64,000 nucleotides of DNA from Ectobacillus panaciterrae DSM 19096 (GCF_000430785.1 NZ_KE387247.1:21124-85123); one strand, 5' to 3'. Numbered from the stretch's first letter, positions 8,134 to 17,783 are shown. Notes: generated by a model not told the origin, from the letters alone. Numbers and translations are program-made.

Positions 8134-8688
8134 ATGAAAGTATTAGCTGTAACAGGATATAAGCCATTTGAAATTGGTGTTTTTTCACAGGAGCACCCGG
8201 GAGTTCGTTACATAAAAAAGGCATTGCATCGTTCTCTTCTTTCTATGCTTGAAGAGGGGCTCGAATGGGTTATAATCAGCGGGCAGCTTGGTGTAGAGCT
8301 ATGGGCGGCAGAAGTTGTATTTGATCTGCAAATGGAATTTCCCAGCTTGAAGCTCGGTGTATTTACGCCGTTTTTAGATCAAGAAGAGAACTGGAATGAA
8401 GCAAACAAGGAACATTATGAGTTTGTTGTTGCGCAGGCAGATCATGTAGACAGCATTACAAAACGGAAATATGAAAGTCCGCAGCAGTTTCAATTGAAAA
8501 CTCGGTTTTTTATTGAAAAAAGCGATGCGCTGCTAGCAATGTATGATGAAGAAAAGGAAGGAAGTCCAAAGTTTCTCGTGCAAGCGGCAATGGCACGGGA
8601 AAATTATCCTTGCTATTTGATTCGATTTTCCGATTTACAAGATATAATTGACGATGAACAGTGGAATATGGAGGATCAGCAATCCTAA
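8134..8688 (+). CDS. ypsA: YpsA, SLOG-superfamily protein (DUF1273)
   Basis: A 184-residue protein with a Rossmann-like SLOG fold. The N-terminal [10 protein letters not shown] and the [20 protein letters not shown] loop are the nucleotide-binding features of YpsA. In B. subtilis and S. aureus YpsA influences cell division and sits next to gpsB, as here. The ATG at 8134 follows AAGGGTGAGG. Its ligand is not shown by sequence. Confidence 0.92.
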   Translation: MKVLAVTGYKPFEIGVFSQEHPGVRYIKKALHRSLLSMLEEGLEWVIISGQLGVELWAAEVVFDLQMEFPSLKLGVFTPFLDQEENWNEANKEHYEFVVAQADHVDSITKRKYESPQQFQLKTRFFIEKSDALLAMYDEEKEGSPKFLVQAAMARENYPCYLIRFSDLQDIIDDEQWNMEDQQS

Positions 8689-8865
8689 GAAAAACCGCCC
8701 GATCCTTTTTATATACAAGTGAATAAAAAACGTCTTTTATAAAAGATAAGAAAATGAAAGAGACATTGTACAAACAATCACGAGAATGGTAAAATATTCT
8801 TAGCGTGCTTGAGGAAAATGCATGCAAGAATATTGAAGTTTTTGTAAAGACTTGAGGTGAAAGAA

Positions 8866-9183
8866 ATGCTTTCCGATAAATTAAAGCTGACAGCGAAAGA
8901 CATTTTAGAAAAAGAATTTAAAACAGGAATCCGCGGATATCAGCAAGAAGAAGTGGATAAATTTCTAGACTTAGTGATTAAAGATTATGAAGCACTTCAT
9001 CAGGAGATTGAACATTTACAGCAGGAAAATGCCCGCTTAAAACGCATGGTGGAAGAACAGAAAATGAAGCAGCCGGCTGCAGTGCCAACGCCGCCGCCAG
9101 TGTATAACAATACGAACACGGATATTTTACGCCGTCTTTCAAATTTGGAAAAGGCTGTGTTTGGAAGCAAGTTATACGACTGA
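8866..9183 (+). CDS. gpsB: Cell-cycle adaptor GpsB
   Basis: A 105-residue DivIVA-like protein that couples peptidoglycan synthases (including PBP1 from ponA) to division. The N-terminal lipid-binding-type domain includes [28 protein letters not shown] (residues about 8-35), followed by a coiled coil to residue 65, a Pro linker and the short C-terminal trimerisation helix [15 protein letters not shown]. Start ATG at 8866 with GAGG eight bases upstream. Its presence near ponA reflects conserved order. Confidence 0.95.
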   Translation: MLSDKLKLTAKDILEKEFKTGIRGYQQEEVDKFLDLVIKDYEALHQEIEHLQQENARLKRMVEEQKMKQPAAVPTPPPVYNNTNTDILRRLSNLEKAVFGSKLYD

Positions 9184-9209
9184 TGTAAAGAATTTTATGT
9201 AAAAATACA

Positions 9210-9238
9210 TTGCATCTTTTTCGTTTTTCTACTATACT
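9210..9238 (+). promoter_or_regulatory. Sigma-A promoter of rnpB
   Basis: TTGCAT, 17 bp spacing, TATACT, about 8 bases before the mature RNA. Confidence 0.8.
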
Positions 9239-9245
9239 AATATCT

Positions 9246-9648
9246 GTCATAACGTTTGGGTGATCGCTGCAGCGCAAGCTGTAGAGGAAAGTCCATGCTC
9301 GCACGGCCTGAGACGGCCGTAGTGTTCGTGCCTAGCGAAGTCATAAGCTAGGGTAGCTCGGCATCATGCTGGGCTAACGGCGGGGAAACAGCCTAAGTCT
9401 TCGGATATGGCTGGAATACTCTGAAAGTGCCACAGTGACGTAGTCCCGGAAGAAATGACGGGAGTGGAACGCGGTAAACCCCACGAGTGAGAAACCCAAA
9501 TTATGGTAGGGGCATCTTCTCCAAGGAAATGAACAAGGGAGAAGGACAGATCATGCATCTGTAGACAGATGGTCACCACCGGAGTACGAGGCGGGAGCCG
9601 CTTGCAGTACAAAGGTACAGAACATGGCTTACAAAACGTTATGAACCA
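9246..9648 (+). ncRNA. rnpB: RNase P RNA, type B
   Basis: Catalytic RNA that trims tRNA 5' ends. The ends pair as ATAACGTTTGGG with ACAAAACGTTATG. Conserved blocks present in order are GAGGAAAGTCCATGCTCGCAC, GTGTTCGTGCCTAGCGAAGTCATAAGC, AAAGTGCCACAGTGACG, GAACGCGGTAAACCCC, GAGAAACCCAAATT and GTACGAGG. This is the Bacillus type B layout. Ends are estimates within a few bases. Confidence 0.97.
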
Positions 9649-9662
9649 ACATCACGAAATAC

Positions 9663-9690
9663 AGCTCTCCTAACTAAAGGGGAGCTTTTT
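9663..9690 (+). terminator. Terminator of rnpB
   Basis: AGCTCTCC, eight-base loop, GGGGAGCTTTTTG. Confidence 0.85.
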
Positions 9691-9759
9691 GTGTGCTGTA
9701 TGAATGTGAAAGTAATGAGTTAAAATGGTAAAGAAGTTCTTGGTGTTAGGAGAATGAAT

Positions 9760-10896
9760 ATGAATAAAATTACGCTGATTGCTACAGCGGCTATGGGGCT
9801 AGAAGCGCTTGTTGCGCGAGAGGTTCGCAGCCTTGGATATGAATGCGAAGTCGATAACGGAAAGGTTACTTTTCAAGCAGATGCAGATGCGATTTGCCGT
9901 GCCAATCTTTGGCTGCGCACAGCAGATCGTATTAAAGTTAAAGTGGGAGAATTTAAAGCCACAACATTTGATGAGCTGTTTGAAAAAACAAAAGCATTGA
10001 ACTGGGGCGATTATATACCAGAAAACGCAGAGTTTCCGGTCATTGGAAAATCTGTAAAGTCGCAGCTGTTCAGCGTATCAGATTGCCAAGGAATTGTGAA
10101 GAAGGCAGTGGTGGAGAAGCTGCGCCATACATATAAGCGCTCGACTTGGTTTGAAGAGACGGGACCGCTTTACCGTATAGAAGTTTCGCTGCTTAAGGAT
10201 ATTGCGACATTAACCATTGATGCGAGCGGAGTCGGTCTGCACAAGCGAGGATATCGTGTGGGACAAGGAGAAGCGCCGCTGAAGGAAACGCTGGCAGCTT
10301 CTCTTATCATGCTGACAAACTGGAGACCGGATCAGCCGTTCGTTGACCCGTTTTGCGGTTCGGGAACAATTGCGATTGAAGCGGCATTAATCGGCCAAAA
10401 CATCGCACCCGGATTTAATCGTGAATTTGCGTCCGACAGATGGGAATGGATCGGAAAAGAGAGATGGAACCGCGCTCGCCAAGAGGTTGAAGACTTGGCG
10501 AATTATGATCAGCCGCTCCATATTATCGGTTCAGATATCGATCATCGTATGGTGCAAGTTGCACAGGATAATGCAGATGAAGTCGGCTTAGGGGACTTGA
10601 TTACGTTTAAGCAGATGCAAGTAAAAGATTTTACAGCAAAAGAGGAATACGGTTATGTCGTGACGAATCCTCCATACGGAGAACGCTTGAGCGAAAAGCC
10701 TCTTGTAGAGAAGCTATATACGGATATGGGACGTGCATTTCAGGAACTTGATACATGGTCTGTCTATGTGCTGACAAGTCACGAGCAATTTGAAACGTTT
10801 TATGGGAAACCGGCGTCCAAGAAACGGAAGCTGTTTAACGGTTTTATTCGTACTGACTACTATCAATACTTTGGAAAACGCCCGCCGAAAGAATAG
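9760..10896 (+). CDS. ypsC: THUMP-domain class I RNA methyltransferase (YpsC, RlmL-like)
   Basis: A 378-residue SAM-dependent methyltransferase expected to modify a guanine N2 in 23S rRNA, by family. Residues 1-150 hold a ferredoxin-like plus THUMP RNA-binding region; the catalytic half has SAM motif FVDPFCGSGTIAIEAA and the amino-methylase motif VVTNPPYGERL. The ATG at 9760 has TAGGAG seven bases upstream, better than the ATG at 9754. It is the standard gene after rnpB in Bacillus. The exact rRNA position is inferred only. Confidence 0.92.
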   Translation: MNKITLIATAAMGLEALVAREVRSLGYECEVDNGKVTFQADADAICRANLWLRTADRIKVKVGEFKATTFDELFEKTKALNWGDYIPENAEFPVIGKSVKSQLFSVSDCQGIVKKAVVEKLRHTYKRSTWFEETGPLYRIEVSLLKDIATLTIDASGVGLHKRGYRVGQGEAPLKETLAASLIMLTNWRPDQPFVDPFCGSGTIAIEAALIGQNIAPGFNREFASDRWEWIGKERWNRARQEVEDLANYDQPLHIIGSDIDHRMVQVAQDNADEVGLGDLITFKQMQVKDFTAKEEYGYVVTNPPYGERLSEKPLVEKLYTDMGRAFQELDTWSVYVLTSHEQFETFYGKPASKKRKLFNGFIRTDYYQYFGKRPPKE

Positions 10897-10958
10897 AATA
10901 AAACACCCTTGGAAGACGTATACTGTTTATTATGCATGTTTCAAGGGAGGTACGCGGA

Positions 10959-11144
10959 ATGAAAAAGAACGTTTCAGAGTTTGACATGATTCAAAAGGCG
11001 ATCTATCACACTTATGATGTGCTGGAAAATGAGTGTGCAGATCTTGCAGTGGATGAAATGAAAGCTGCACGGGAGCATTATTTGCTGGCACTCTCACATA
11101 AAACTTTAATTGATAAGCAGTATTTAAAACGAATGATAGAGTAA
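10959..11144 (+). CDS. Small conserved helical protein of unknown function
   Basis: A 61-residue acidic helical protein (MKKNVSEFDMIQKAIYHTYDV...) with AAGGGAGG before the ATG. It lies between ypsC and ypvA and has its own terminator. I do not recognise a family. Confidence 0.7.
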   Translation: MKKNVSEFDMIQKAIYHTYDVLENECADLAVDEMKAAREHYLLALSHKTLIDKQYLKRMIE

Positions 11145-11173
11145 AAAGTTTTCCGCTTTGGAAAACTTTTTAC
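11143..11173 (+). terminator. Terminator upstream of ypvA
   Basis: AAAAAGTTTTCC-GCTTT-GGAAAACTTTTT, a near-perfect 12-bp hairpin. Confidence 0.85.
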
Positions 11174-11202
11174 ATTTTAGAATGTAACAGTTGGAGGAGA
11201 AT

Positions 11203-13140
11203 ATGTTGACGAGAGAAAAGCTGCCGTTTGAAGTAGGAAAGCAGGATAATTTCTTTGATAAGCTGAACGAATGGGTTGGCGACGTGTTTTACGATATTTT
11301 GCCGGAAGCAGGATTTGAACTGAGAGATGAACAAGTTTTTATGGCGTTTCAGCTCGACCGTGCGTTTCGCGAAAAGAAAGTCATGTTTGCAGAGGCTGGA
11401 GTAGGAACGGGAAAAACAATTGTGTACTTGCTGTATGCGATTTGTTATGCCCGTTATACAGGAAAGCCGGCTATTGTTGCTTGCGCGGATGAAACGCTGA
11501 TTGAGCAGCTTGTAAAAGAAGAAGGGGATATCGCAAAGCTGTCAAAAGCCCTTGATTTAAGAGTTGACGTACGCTTGGCAAAATCTATGGATAATTATCT
11601 TTGTTTAAAGAAAATAGAAGGCATTATGGAAGGGTATCCGTCCGAGGCAATCGAAGATGCATATGACAGCTTGCCTGAATTTGTTTTCGATCACGGAACC
11701 ATGCAGACATTCCAGCATTATGGTGATCGGAAAGAATATCCTTTATTAAACGATGAAGAATGGTCCCAAGTAGCTTGGGATTATTTCCAGGACTGCTCTA
11801 CGTGCGATAAGCGGCACCGTTGCGGTCAAACATTGTCCCGCGACCATTATCGAAAGGCGGCAGATCTAATTATTTGCTCGCAGGATTTTTATATGGAGCA
11901 CATTTGGACTTATGACGCGCGCAAGCGGGAAGGACAAATGCCGCTCTTGCCTGAGGGAAGCTGCGTCGTATTTGATGAGGGGCATCTTGTAGAGTATGCG
12001 GCACAAAAAGCGCTGACTTACCGTTTAAAGCAAACGATGATGGAGGATCTCTTGACAAGATTGCTGCAAAACGATATTCGCCAAGAGTTTGCAGAGCTTA
12101 TCGAAGATTCTATTTTGCAGGCAAGCGAATTTTTCTATTCCTTAAAAGAGCATACAAAAGAAATAGCAGGATCTGATCGTTTAGAGATTACCCGCTCAAA
12201 TGATTTGATTCGGGAAGCGAAGCGGCTGTATAAAAAAGTAGAAGAAATAGGCGATGCCCTTGTCTTTGAAAGCGAACTCTATACAGTAGATCAATATGAT
12301 TTAAATATAGTGGACGAGCATTTGGATATGCTGGAGCACTCATTGAAGCTGTTCATCCATGAAGAGAAGGTAATTGCTTGGGCAGAAGAAGGAGAGGGCG
12401 TGTTGACGCTTATTATCATGCCGCGTGCTGTAGAAGAAGTGCTTCGGGAAAAAGTGTTCGCAAAGAAAATTCCTTACATCTTCTCATCTGCGACGTTATC
12501 AGAAAACAGCTCATTCGATTTTATTGCAAACACCCTTGGCGTACAGGACTATTTATCGTTTTCAGTAGCCTCTCCGTTTGATTATGAAGAGCAAATGAGG
12601 GTGGTTCTGCCGACGTTCTTACACGACATATTCGCGAAAAAAATGGAGTATGCAATCAGGGAGCTTAAGAAAACAGAGGGACGAACGCTGATCTTATTCC
12701 GTACGAAGCAGGAGCTGCAAGCTTTTAAAGAGGAGATGGACAAGCAGGAGATGAATATCCCGTTTTTATATGAAGGCGATCAAGAAATCAGCCAGCTCGT
12801 GTCCCGCTTCCAAAATGAAGAGGAGACTGTGCTTTGTGCCGTTCATTTATGGGAAGGTTTGGATATTCCAGGCTCATCTTTATCGCACGTCATCATTTGG
12901 TCGCTGCCGTTCCCTCCAAATGATCCGGTATTTGAAGCAAAGCGAAGCAACGTTGCAGACCCGTTTAGGGAAGTTGACTTGCCGTATATGATTCTTCGTC
13001 TTCGTCAGGGCATCGGACGTCTTATCCGAACAAGTGAGGACAACGGATATATTTCGATTTTCCTCACAGAGGATGAAAAACCGGAAGTCATAAATGCGGT
13101 AAGAAACGCGTTACCTGTTGAAGGAGAAATGGTGAAATAA
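11203..13140 (+). CDS. ypvA: DinG/XPD-type ATP-dependent helicase YpvA
   Basis: A 645-residue superfamily 2 helicase. Walker A is GVGTGKTIVYLLYA (residues about 68), motif II is VVFDEGHLVEYAA, the iron-sulfur cluster cysteines fall in the DCSTCDKRHRCGQTL region (near 190-205), motif III is FSSATLSENSSF, and motif VI is LRQGIGRLIRTSED. This arrangement is the XPD/DinG fold with a 4Fe-4S clamp, acting on damaged or structured DNA. No N-terminal exonuclease is present, unlike the longer Firmicute DinG. Start ATG at 11203 follows GGAGGAG. Confidence 0.93.
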   Translation: MLTREKLPFEVGKQDNFFDKLNEWVGDVFYDILPEAGFELRDEQVFMAFQLDRAFREKKVMFAEAGVGTGKTIVYLLYAICYARYTGKPAIVACADETLIEQLVKEEGDIAKLSKALDLRVDVRLAKSMDNYLCLKKIEGIMEGYPSEAIEDAYDSLPEFVFDHGTMQTFQHYGDRKEYPLLNDEEWSQVAWDYFQDCSTCDKRHRCGQTLSRDHYRKAADLIICSQDFYMEHIWTYDARKREGQMPLLPEGSCVVFDEGHLVEYAAQKALTYRLKQTMMEDLLTRLLQNDIRQEFAELIEDSILQASEFFYSLKEHTKEIAGSDRLEITRSNDLIREAKRLYKKVEEIGDALVFESELYTVDQYDLNIVDEHLDMLEHSLKLFIHEEKVIAWAEEGEGVLTLIIMPRAVEEVLREKVFAKKIPYIFSSATLSENSSFDFIANTLGVQDYLSFSVASPFDYEEQMRVVLPTFLHDIFAKKMEYAIRELKKTEGRTLILFRTKQELQAFKEEMDKQEMNIPFLYEGDQEISQLVSRFQNEEETVLCAVHLWEGLDIPGSSLSHVIIWSLPFPPNDPVFEAKRSNVADPFREVDLPYMILRLRQGIGRLIRTSEDNGYISIFLTEDEKPEVINAVRNALPVEGEMVK

Positions 13141-13170
13141 GCTTGGCAGCCGCCAAGCTTATTTTGTTTG
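13139..13170 (+). terminator. Terminator after ypvA
   Basis: AAGCTTGGC-AGCC-GCCAAGCTTATTTTG. Confidence 0.8.
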
Positions 13171-13222
13171 GAAGGAATTTTGTCCTTTGTACAGAATTTC
13201 TAGAAAAAAAGGAGGATTAAAT

Positions 13223-14743
13223 ATGACAACGTATACATATGAAACAGAAAAAAAGTTTTTAGCATACGTAAACAAAATGATGAATTATGAAGAGGCACTG
13301 AATCTTATGTTTTGGGATTTGCGCACAGGAGCGCCGAAAAACGGGGTGGAGCAGCGTTCTGAAGTAATCAGTATGCTGTCAACGGAAGTATTTACGATGT
13401 CTACATCTGATGAAATGAATGCATACTTAGAAGAATTAGAGGGTCTCATTCAGGATGGAAAGGTTTCTTTAAAAACGCAGAAAATTGTGGAAGAATGCCG
13501 TAAAGATTATGATAGAAATAAGAAAATTCCTGAAGAAGAATATACAGAATATGTAAAGCTGCAGGCGAAAGCGGAAAGCATGTGGGAAACTGCAAAGGCG
13601 GAGTCGGATTTTGCCATGTTCCAGCCATACTTAGAGAAAATTGTAGCATTTAAAAAGAAATTTATATCGTATTGGGGATACAAAGAGTATAAGTATGACA
13701 CGCTGCTCGATATGTATGAGCTAGGTATGACAACAGAAGTTTTAGACCGCGTTTTCGGTCAGCTGCGCGAACGAATCGTCCCGCTTGTCAAACAAATTGC
13801 GGAGTCCGGCAAAGGGCTGAAAACAGAGCCGCTTACTGCACATTTTCCACAAGAACAGCAGCGCGCGCTCAGCTTGGCCCTGTTAAAGCAATTAAGCTAT
13901 AACTTTGAAGCGGGGCGTCTTGATGAGACGGTTCATCCATTTGCTATTACGTTAAATCCCGGAGATGTCCGCATCACAACGAAATATGATGAGAACGACT
14001 TCCGTACAGCTGTATTCGGGACGATTCATGAATGCGGTCATGCTGTATACGAACAAAACATTTCCGCCGATTTAATCGGCACACCGCTTTGTGACGGTAC
14101 ATCCATGGGAATACACGAATCACAATCTCTTTTCTTTGAGAACTTTATCGGCCGCAACAAGCATTTTTGGAAACAGAACTACGAGCTGTTAAAATCGTAT
14201 GCGAATGGACAATTTGATGATGTATCTCTTGATGAATTTTACGATGCAATCAACGAATCCAAGCCGTCTCTTATCCGGATTGAAGCGGATGAATTGACAT
14301 ATCCGCTGCACGTTATGGTTCGCTATGAAATCGAAAAGGGTTTATTTGACGGGAATTTAGAAGTGAAGGACTTGCCTAAAGTATGGAATGACAAGATGGA
14401 GGAATATCTTGGCGTTCGTCCGCACAGCGATGCAGCCGGCGTACTGCAGGATGTACATTGGGCAGGAGGAGATTTCGGATACTTCCCGTCTTATGCATTA
14501 GGCTATATGTATGCGGCACAATTCAAAAATAGGATGCTTCGCGATATCCCGAATTTTGATGAATTGCTTGAAGAAGGAAATATAGAGCCGGTTCGTCAGT
14601 GGCTGACTGAACACGTTCATCAATACGGCAAAATGAAGAAACCGCTTGAGATTTTGCGCGATGTGACAGGCGAAGGACTGAACGCAAATTATCTTGCCGA
14701 TTACTTGGAAGAGAAGTATAAAGCCATTTATAACTTGGCGTAA
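13223..14743 (+). CDS. ypwA: Carboxypeptidase M32 family (YpwA)
   Basis: A 506-residue zinc carboxypeptidase that removes C-terminal residues from peptides in the cytoplasm. The metal motif HECGH (within GTIHECGHAVYEQN) lies near residue 273, with the third ligand Glu in GIHESQSLFFEN shortly after. Length matches the Thermus/B. subtilis enzymes. AAAAAAAGGAGG sits eight bases before the ATG at 13223. Flanked by ypvA in the same orientation as in B. subtilis. Confidence 0.95.
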   Translation: MTTYTYETEKKFLAYVNKMMNYEEALNLMFWDLRTGAPKNGVEQRSEVISMLSTEVFTMSTSDEMNAYLEELEGLIQDGKVSLKTQKIVEECRKDYDRNKKIPEEEYTEYVKLQAKAESMWETAKAESDFAMFQPYLEKIVAFKKKFISYWGYKEYKYDTLLDMYELGMTTEVLDRVFGQLRERIVPLVKQIAESGKGLKTEPLTAHFPQEQQRALSLALLKQLSYNFEAGRLDETVHPFAITLNPGDVRITTKYDENDFRTAVFGTIHECGHAVYEQNISADLIGTPLCDGTSMGIHESQSLFFENFIGRNKHFWKQNYELLKSYANGQFDDVSLDEFYDAINESKPSLIRIEADELTYPLHVMVRYEIEKGLFDGNLEVKDLPKVWNDKMEEYLGVRPHSDAAGVLQDVHWAGGDFGYFPSYALGYMYAAQFKNRMLRDIPNFDELLEEGNIEPVRQWLTEHVHQYGKMKKPLEILRDVTGEGLNANYLADYLEEKYKAIYNLA

Positions 14744-14754
14744 CAGCATAGAAA

Positions 14755-14785
14755 AATCACCAGGTCAACCTGGTGATTTTTCTTG
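14755..14785. terminator. Bidirectional terminator ypwA / DUF418 gene
   Basis: AAAAATCACCAGG-TCAA-CCTGGTGATTTTTC. Confidence 0.9.
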
Positions 14786-15904
14786 TTTCAATCTGCCGTA
14801 CGTGCCGAGGCGCCAAATATATTCCATCGGACCGTACGAGAAATGGGAGAGCCACAGCCTGCTTCCCCATATTTGCAGCATATAAAAAACAAGACAAAAC
14901 GGGATGCCCGCATACAGGGGCAGTGCTGCGCTGTTTTTGAAGCAGATGTTGAATATGAGGACAGTTGCGATGGTTTGCAGTAAATAGTTTGTAAGAGCCA
15001 TGCGCCCGACATATTGAAAAGGCCGAAGCAGCCGCTGCCATTTCTCGCGCTCCATCATTCGGAGCAGCGTAAGAACATAAAAGATAAAGAGTGTTTTGCC
15101 GCTTGCGACAACATAAGGAAACACTTCTGCAGCATTATAGACATCCGTTGAAACAAAGTAAGAAAGAATTTTATACCAGCTCGGAAGTGTGAGAAGGAAC
15201 GCGATAATTTGCAGCTTTTTTAGTTTTCCATCAAGCTCCTTTACACGGCGGAATATGTCTTTTTTGCCGAAGTACAACCCGAGAAGGAATAAGCCGAGCG
15301 TTTCCGGGATATATATGAGGTTGACTGCAATTTGTTCACTTGTGAAGGAAGCAAACCGCTCTTGTACTTGCTCTGTCCAATCCGCAAGCGGTGCCGGATA
15401 AGAAGAAGTGCTGCTGTGCGGCGTGAAACTGTACGCGACAAAAATGAATAACATGAACAGCATCAGCAGCATAAACGCCCATACCATAACAGTTTTCGGT
15501 CTTTTTTTGTAAAACATAAGCAAAAGAAAAGCAGTCACAGCATACGAATGGAGAATATCCCCTCTCCAAAGCAGTATAAAATGCAGGGCGCCGAACATAA
15601 GCAAAAGCAGCAGCCGCCGTATAAACAGAAGCTTCGGCCAGCTCGTTATTGTTTCAGCCCGAGTCATAAATATATAAAAGCCAAGCCCGAACAAAAATGA
15701 AAATATGGTATAGAATTTCGTTTGTACAAAAAGATCATAAAAGCATCGTATGTAAGCATCTATACCTATGTAGGCGCGCTCTTGGTCATGCATTTCCACG
15801 CCGGTTAAAGAAGGCCAGTTCACGAAGAAAATGCCGAGTATGGCGAAGCCGCGAATGACGTCCATCGAATGAATGCGCTCCTGTTTGATATTTATATTCA
15901 TCAT
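14765..15904 (-). CDS. DUF418 / YeiB-type multispan membrane protein
   Basis: A 379-residue polytopic membrane protein. It opens with the family signature HSMDVIRGFAILGIFFVNW, has roughly nine to ten hydrophobic spans, and ends with the DUF418 pattern around LRPFQYVGRMALTNYLLQT and a WLSHFSYGPMEYIWR-like segment. The last is thought to be acyltransferase-related; substrate unknown. The ATG at 15904 or 15901 follows GGGGAGAG. It converges on ypwA and is divergent from bpsA. Confidence 0.88.
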   Translation of the reverse strand: MMNINIKQERIHSMDVIRGFAILGIFFVNWPSLTGVEMHDQERAYIGIDAYIRCFYDLFVQTKFYTIFSFLFGLGFYIFMTRAETITSWPKLLFIRRLLLLLMFGALHFILLWRGDILHSYAVTAFLLLMFYKKRPKTVMVWAFMLLMLFMLFIFVAYSFTPHSSTSSYPAPLADWTEQVQERFASFTSEQIAVNLIYIPETLGLFLLGLYFGKKDIFRRVKELDGKLKKLQIIAFLLTLPSWYKILSYFVSTDVYNAAEVFPYVVASGKTLFIFYVLTLLRMMEREKWQRLLRPFQYVGRMALTNYLLQTIATVLIFNICFKNSAALPLYAGIPFCLVFYMLQIWGSRLWLSHFSYGPMEYIWRLGTYGRLKQEKSPG

Positions 15905-15987
15905 ATCTCTCCCCTCATGACACAATTATAGATGCCGGCAGAACGAGATTTCCATATTTTTTTACTGCTAACCTTCGCATAGTGCGG

Positions 15988-15993
15988 TATAAT
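15988..15993 (+). promoter_or_regulatory. -10 element TATAAT upstream of bpsA
   Basis: A consensus TATAAT; the matching -35 is poor (CTGCTA at 17 bp spacing). It would drive a transcript that meets a terminator at 16048. Confidence 0.45.
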
Positions 15994-15999
15994 AAGAGT

Positions 16000-16078
16000 G
16001 CACAACAACAGTTTTACCACTCCTTTAAAACAGGCAGCACAGCCTGGAAGCTCCCGTCAGAGGAGCTTTTTTTTGTTT
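16000..16078 (+). ncRNA. Candidate short RNA or attenuated leader upstream of bpsA
   Basis: Downstream of the TATAAT lies about 50 bases with a small AGGC...GCCT hairpin, then a strong terminator AGCTCC-CGTCAGA-GGAGCT followed by eight T. No ORF is present. The terminator is about 65 bp before the bpsA start codon, so it could be an attenuator or the end of an independent small RNA. Confidence 0.4.
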
Positions 16079-16144
16079 TTTGTGCATACTTTGCGTCCTG
16101 TTAGAAGAAAGTAAGGGAAATATCGGAAAATAGGAGTGGGACGT

Positions 16145-17233
16145 ATGCCGAAAATCGTGTCCGTAGGAATTTCCCCGCCGCCGCACATACTGACGCAGGA
16201 AACGGTTGTGAGCTTTGTGAAGGACTTGTTTGGAGGTACATTTAAGGACATTAAGCGGCTTCTTGGTGTATTCGAAAACGGGCAGATTGAAAAGCGGCAT
16301 TTTGCAAAGGATTTCTCTTGGTTTCAAAAGGAGCGCACATTTGAAGAACGGAACCATGCATACATAGAAAGCTCCGTGACATTAGGAGCAAAAGCAATTG
16401 AAAATTGTTTGAGCAATTCATATTTTCTGCAGCGCCCTGTATGTGCAGAAGACATTGAGGCGTTTTTTTTTATCTCTTCCACAGGGCTTGCGACACCGAC
16501 AATCGATGCGAAAATTATGAATGTCCTCCCGTTTTCAGCTCATACGAAGCGTATTCCGATTTGGGGGCTGGGCTGTGCGGGAGGAGCGGCTGGTTTATCT
16601 CGGGCGTTTGAATACTGTAAAGCTTTTCCGAAAGCAAAGGTAATTGTATTGGCTGTGGAGCTGTGCAGCCTGACATTCCAGCGTAACGATTTATCAAAAA
16701 GCAATTTGATCGGCACATCTTTGTTTGCTGATGGAGTCGCTTGCGTGCTCGTTGCAGGCGATGAAGCAGATGTAGCTTCTGCATTGCCTGTGCTGCCCGC
16801 TTATAAAAGCTCCCAGTCCACTCTTATGAAGGATGCAGAGGATGTAATGGGCTGGGATGTGCGAAATAACGGTTTATACGTTATTTTTTCCAAGGATATC
16901 CCCACTATCATTCGAAGTTGGCTTCGTCCGAATGTCGAGAGCTTCTTAATGAAGCAGGACATGCGGGTAGGGGACCTTATGCATTTTATCGCGCATCCCG
17001 GCGGCAAAAAGGTATTGGAAGCATACGAGGAATCTCTGGGCATGACAGAAGATAAAACGCGTATATCCTTTGAAGTCCTGCGGCAATATGGCAATATGTC
17101 TTCCGCGACTGTATTGTACGTGCTCGAGGAATATATGCAGATGGTTCGAACAGCAGGCGAATCTGGTTTGATTGCGGCATTAGGTCCGGGATTCAGCTCT
17201 GAGCTTATTTTAGTGGAGTGGGTGGAAGTGTAA
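16145..17233 (+). CDS. bpsA: Type III polyketide synthase (BpsA-like, chalcone synthase family)
   Basis: A 362-residue thiolase-fold enzyme extending long fatty acyl-CoA with malonyl-CoA to alkylpyrones/resorcinols. The Cys-His-Asn triad is visible: Cys in WGLGCAGGAAGLSRA (about residue 140), His in FIAHPGGKKVLEAY and Asn in YGNMSSATVL. ATG at 16145 with AGGAG nine bases upstream. It overlaps bpsB by one base, as in the B. subtilis bpsA-bpsB pair whose products yield alkylpyrone methyl ethers. Confidence 0.93.
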   Translation: MPKIVSVGISPPPHILTQETVVSFVKDLFGGTFKDIKRLLGVFENGQIEKRHFAKDFSWFQKERTFEERNHAYIESSVTLGAKAIENCLSNSYFLQRPVCAEDIEAFFFISSTGLATPTIDAKIMNVLPFSAHTKRIPIWGLGCAGGAAGLSRAFEYCKAFPKAKVIVLAVELCSLTFQRNDLSKSNLIGTSLFADGVACVLVAGDEADVASALPVLPAYKSSQSTLMKDAEDVMGWDVRNNGLYVIFSKDIPTIIRSWLRPNVESFLMKQDMRVGDLMHFIAHPGGKKVLEAYEESLGMTEDKTRISFEVLRQYGNMSSATVLYVLEEYMQMVRTAGESGLIAALGPGFSSELILVEWVEV

Positions 17234-17778
17234 TGGTGTTTTTTGTCTTTTTTGCTTTTGTTGTGCTGCAGCGTATCGTAGAGCTGGTGATTGCAAAGAG
17301 AAACGAAACGCGCATGAAGGAGAAGGGAGCGATTGAGTTTGGCGAAGGGCACTATAAATATATTGTCCTTTTACATATTTCCTTTTTGCTTTCTGCGGCA
17401 GGCGAGGTGCTGTTTTTTCATAAAAACATATCTCCGCTTTGGCCGATTCTTCTTCTCGCATTTACCGGTACGCAGCTGCTCCGCGTATGGGCCATTTCTT
17501 CTCTCGGTCCATATTGGAACACGAAAATCATTGTGCTGCCAGAAGCTGAGATTATAAAAAAAGGACCGTACCGCTTTATAAGACACCCGAATTATACAGT
17601 CGTTATCTTAGAGATTTTGCTCATTCCGCTGTTGTTTCAGGCGTATTTCACAGCGATGCTGTTCAGTGTTCTAAATATTTTCGTGCTGCATATACGTATT
17701 CAAGAAGAAGAAAGAGTGCTGGCTGCAATGACAAACTATGAAAAAGCATTTGCAAAAATTTCGCGTTTTACTCCTTAA
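17233..17778 (+). CDS. bpsB: Membrane methyltransferase BpsB (ICMT-like, YpbQ)
   Basis: A 181-residue isoprenylcysteine carboxyl methyltransferase-like membrane enzyme with four to five spans. The C-terminal SAM site is GPYRFIRHPNYTVV followed by an EEERVL motif. It O-methylates the alkylpyrone made by BpsA. The start ATG shares bases with the bpsA stop (TAATG), showing translational coupling. Confidence 0.92.
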   Translation: MVFFVFFAFVVLQRIVELVIAKRNETRMKEKGAIEFGEGHYKYIVLLHISFLLSAAGEVLFFHKNISPLWPILLLAFTGTQLLRVWAISSLGPYWNTKIIVLPEAEIIKKGPYRFIRHPNYTVVILEILLIPLLFQAYFTAMLFSVLNIFVLHIRIQEEERVLAAMTNYEKAFAKISRFTP

Positions 17779-17783
17779 TTATA

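Noticed and set aside
7613-8224. Long open frames on the minus strand and in a second plus frame over the coat gene
   Set aside because: They are by-products of the 18-bp and 12-bp repeats, which keep several frames open; no ribosome site or sensible product.
16801-17352. 183-codon minus-strand frame over bpsA/bpsB
   Set aside because: Antisense shadow; the plus strand has catalytic motifs and coupled starts.
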